Shown in pieces: positions 61,091 through 64,000 of a DNA stretch of 64,000 nt (positions are counted from its first letter, which is position 1; each line of letters starts with the position of its first letter). A model generated the notes under the pieces. It did not search any database. It was not told where the DNA came from and saw nothing but the letters and a program-made list of their open reading frames with translations. Both the position numbers and the translations under genes were made by a program. The stretch is taken from the NCBI RefSeq assembly GCF_032854445.1, contig NC_088296.1, forward strand, positions 1,986,001 to 2,050,000, written 5' to 3'. Origin of the DNA: Liolophura sinensis. Its lineage: Eukaryota > Mollusca > Polyplacophora > Chitonida > Chitonidae.

Positions 61091-62114
61091 ATCTATCTTT
61101 ATCTATCTACATGTGTATGTATGCACCTTTACTATGCCACTCTATCATGATTTCTCAGTACTAACCCATCCCTTAATTTCCGTGACGAAACAAATTGCTT
61201 ATTTGTTACAAAACTATCGGTTCGGGCATATTACATGTTCCTATTACCTATATTTATGTGCACATATATACAATTTCTTCTATCTCTCTGGATTTGCCCA
61301 GTCACAAGTTCGCGTTTCGTTTTAGATGTACTCTTCTATTCCAAATGAGGTTAATAAGCGTCTTATGTCTGAATTTTCTCTTGTACAGAATGCAAACCGC
61401 CACAAAATTGCGGCGCCTCATATGTGTGTGGCCGTCTAAATGACTATATATATATGGCATTTCGCCTGCGGTTAGCCTATCTTCTAAAGCCCTTCTAATA
61501 GCCTGCTTCCACTTATCATTCATCCTGTTCGCATTTTCACATAGACTCTGGGGATCGCTCCGATACAATTTGATAAGACTTAGGGATTTAGGGCAAGTCA
61601 AAGACTGAGAGTTTCTATCGCTTAATGGGAGTGATCGTCAGGAGTGATAGACCGCCAAACAGGGCTTCAGTGCGGCCAATAGAGATGGATGACGGCAGAA
61701 ATCCACTTGGGACCAAGGCCACGGCTATTTACTCAAACATTGATGATTCGCTTTGGAGATGGTTCAAATTATCCCCGATTATCTTAATGGTCAAATTCGG
61801 GTCTGTCCACAGCCGGACACAGTGTAAGGTTGTGGATGCTAACCCCCCATGCCCTCATCCATCAGTGTCTTCTGGGCATTTCCTGGGACATTTTCTCGTG
61901 TGCCGAAAGCAAAGTCAGTTTTAACAGCTTCGGTCTGATTTGGCTTAAGTCTCTACGGGTTACGCTCAGTCACGCTTGACCTCTAGTCCAATACTGTTGG
62001 GGCCAACACCAAAATGCTTGATTTTCAATTACAATTTCTCTACGGTGCACATTGCATGACACGCATGAGCATTCCGAGCGACACTAATGTACTTTTGGCT
62101 CAATACCATACTTT

Positions 62115-62210
62115 CATTACTTTTCCCACCATACTGATGGCCGTCGTTGTATATGTAACGTGTTCCTAAGTACGACCTAAGACATCAGTCAGATAAATAA
62201 ATAAATAAAG
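62115..62210 (+). mobile_element. SINE 3' fragment, CATAATG-tail family
   Basis: TTTCCCACCATACTGATGGC, CGTCGTTGTATATGTAACGT, GTTCCTAAGTACGACCTAAG and then AGATAAATAAATAAATAAAG: a diverged tail with an AAAT-type end. Confidence 0.75.
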
Positions 62211-63115
62211 TTTGGCTAGACGAAGACTAAGTGCCAGTTTAGATAGACTTTTGATGATCCGTTCCATGCTTGTTGAAAACAAGTTGTTTTTATGAGCATT
62301 TTTGTTTAAAAAAAACACCGTAAACAATGGGCTAAAAACTCTAAACTGGAAATTTGTTCTTTTCGTTACTTTTATTTAAAAACCTAGCGTTTTAGTGCAT
62401 TGATTCTGAGATGTTGTGAACTGGAGTCATATAAACAAAAGCATGCAATTCTTTATCGACATATAAAGGTGGCCCATTGACGAAATCATTCATTTGTGCA
62501 TAAAATGCCACTATTTGGGCTCACTGACAGCACAAATAGAATAATTTAATAACTTGCAATTCTCTAAAATAAAACCAGCTGTTCTCCAAATAAGCATCCG
62601 CGCATGCGCTATGAGACACACAAGAATATGCTGCTTCTCTTTTGAAGATAACTATTAGAAGTTTGTTTATGTCAGGTATAAGAAAGCCTGTTTCATCTAT
62701 GGCTTGGTCGGTATTAGAGTTTACTTCAGAGCAGAATTGGAAATTGACCTGTTCGTTCTGGTAGACTTAAGAGCTGTCAGTTTAAGAAGACTTACAGCGC
62801 TTACTCCAACACGAAGCAATATGTCAACCTTTAGTTACATGCCCTTTCTGTGCGTAGGTCTCTTGCGTTTCTTACTCAATCCAGTGAGGCAACACTTCTT
62901 CAATATCCGCTTTACATACCCACCATGTCTAGATAAGGACACATGCCATATCCCCCAGCCAACTCCTTCTACAACTCACCAGAGCGTAAAATTCATAGAC
63001 GTGAAGGGACTTCGAGAACTCGGTGTTTAACAAAGCCGGTTTGTAAGAGGATCGATAGCGCCCAGACCTTAGAGTGCACCCTAGATTCTATCATCGGTCA
63101 TCTCTAAATGCTGCC

Positions 63116-64000
63116 AGAAATTTGTTTCTTGTATTGAGGATCAAGAGTTATTGTTATCTCTAGGTTTTTTGTGGGCGTCAATATTACCAGTATACTAGTG
63201 ACTATACAGAGGTTTCTGCTTCGGACAATCTTGTAACGTTGCAAGCGTTTTTAACTCTGTGTGGGGTAAATATGGAACTTTAAGTCTAAAAGACATCTGA
63301 GCAAATGCATATATACATCGATAAAGTAGCATGCATTGGTTTAGAAAATAACATATCTTTCTATTTTTGTGGCGTTGCATAACAGAGAAATCGCAGTTCA
63401 AAGAAACGAAAATCGAGCACATCGAGAAATTCGAAAGCACGGTCATGTAACATGTATCAGTTTTGATCAATCAGACGCGACATTCACCGTAATGAAGGAC
63501 TTATCTGTCCCGTGTATTTCACTCGAACCGTAGTTTGCCATTTGCATGTCACCATATGTGTGCGGGGCACGAGAGTAGTGACAGCATGTTTCCGGCTGTT
63601 TTAGCATGGACAAATCCAATGGCATCGTCAAAATTCCAGATTAAAAACTGATTTAATGCTTACCAAGCCCAACAGAAAAAAGAAGGATGTGGCCGTTTAG
63701 GTCTATTTTTACGCCTTTTCCTGAATACTTTAGGATATATTATTGTTGTATTTTCTTTGAAATATTGTGTTAGCTCTTAAGTAGTACCAAGCTCGTGCAT
63801 TAGCATTTGCTTAGCTGTAAACCAAATGTTTTCCAGCTCATTTGTGTAAAGCCTGGCTCTCTCTGCACACGATCCATTTTCGTTCACTAGCAAAAATGGG
63901 ATATTTAAAACTTTCGGAAAGTTTGAACAGAGCCTATAGTGTACATGTAGCATTTTCTCTGTAACGAATATTACGGTTTAAACTTAATTCCAATATTCAG
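63116..64000. other. No gene recognised
   Basis: AT-rich sequence with a 91-codon minus ORF (63195-63470) lacking motifs. It may hold a faint extension of segment B. Confidence 0.35.

Larger units (their letters stand above)
60425..63115 (+). repeat. Paralogous segment B (partner at 26680-29410)
   Basis: Collinear with segment A in three blocks. It differs by carrying element E (60810-61090) and a SINE tail (62115-62210) that segment A lacks at the matching places. In block 2, TTGGGACCAAGGCCACGGCT and CAAATTATCCCCGATT match TTAAGACCGGGACCATGCCT and CAAATTATCCCCGGTT. The ORFs of 99 codons (61625-61924) and 108 codons (62704-63030) lie partly in the conserved blocks, but the frames are not kept in A. 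Confidence 0.65.

Overview
The window looks like intergenic DNA from an invertebrate animal, most likely a mollusc or another lophotrochozoan. The reasons are: no long unbroken ORF outside tandem repeats, AT-rich low-complexity DNA, many minisatellites, and two kinds of tRNA-derived SINE whose tails (CATAATGCTGGC...GTCGT...AAGTGAAATATTC and GTTGAGTACGAAGTTAAAC) I recall as common in bivalve and gastropod genomes. That recall is not a database result. I see no convincing protein-coding gene, no intact tRNA, no rRNA and no CRISPR. The only recognisable protein remnant is the broken C-terminal end of a non-LTR retrotransposon ORF on the minus strand at 44.7-45.6 kb.

Layout. 1-15.3 kb: a tandem array of four diverged units, here called R1-R4, with a basic spacing of about 2.7 kb. 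Each unit carries its own minisatellite (69 bp in R1, 34 bp in R2, 84 bp and 45 bp in R3, 60 bp in R4). A full-length SINE with a perfect 12-bp target-site duplication sits in R4. A fifth, orphan piece of the same unit (R5) lies at 50.2-50.6 kb, beside another large minisatellite (36 bp). All five copies share a composite site: an RFX-type X-box followed 22-23 bp later by a YY1-type AAGATGGCGGC. 15.5-23.1 kb: several copies of a short dispersed element, here called E; two copies have expanded into minisatellites of 80 bp and 48 bp. 23-60 kb: mostly single-copy-looking DNA with scattered SINE fragments, further E copies, the retroelement remnant and minisatellites of 21, 74, 150, 75 and 36 bp. 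26.7-29.4 kb and 60.4-63.1 kb: two diverged paralogous segments at an offset of about 33.7 kb, alignable in at least three collinear blocks.

The most interesting theme is how minisatellites arise. The sister units R1 and R2 preserve the single-copy state of the 45-bp sequence that is tandemly repeated nine times in R3, and R1 shows short direct repeats bounding that seed at exactly 45 bp. The E element has independently seeded two other arrays. The conserved RFX/YY1 pair suggests that the R unit descends from a duplicated promoter or regulatory segment; this is inference. All alignments were made by eye, so unit boundaries are approximate.
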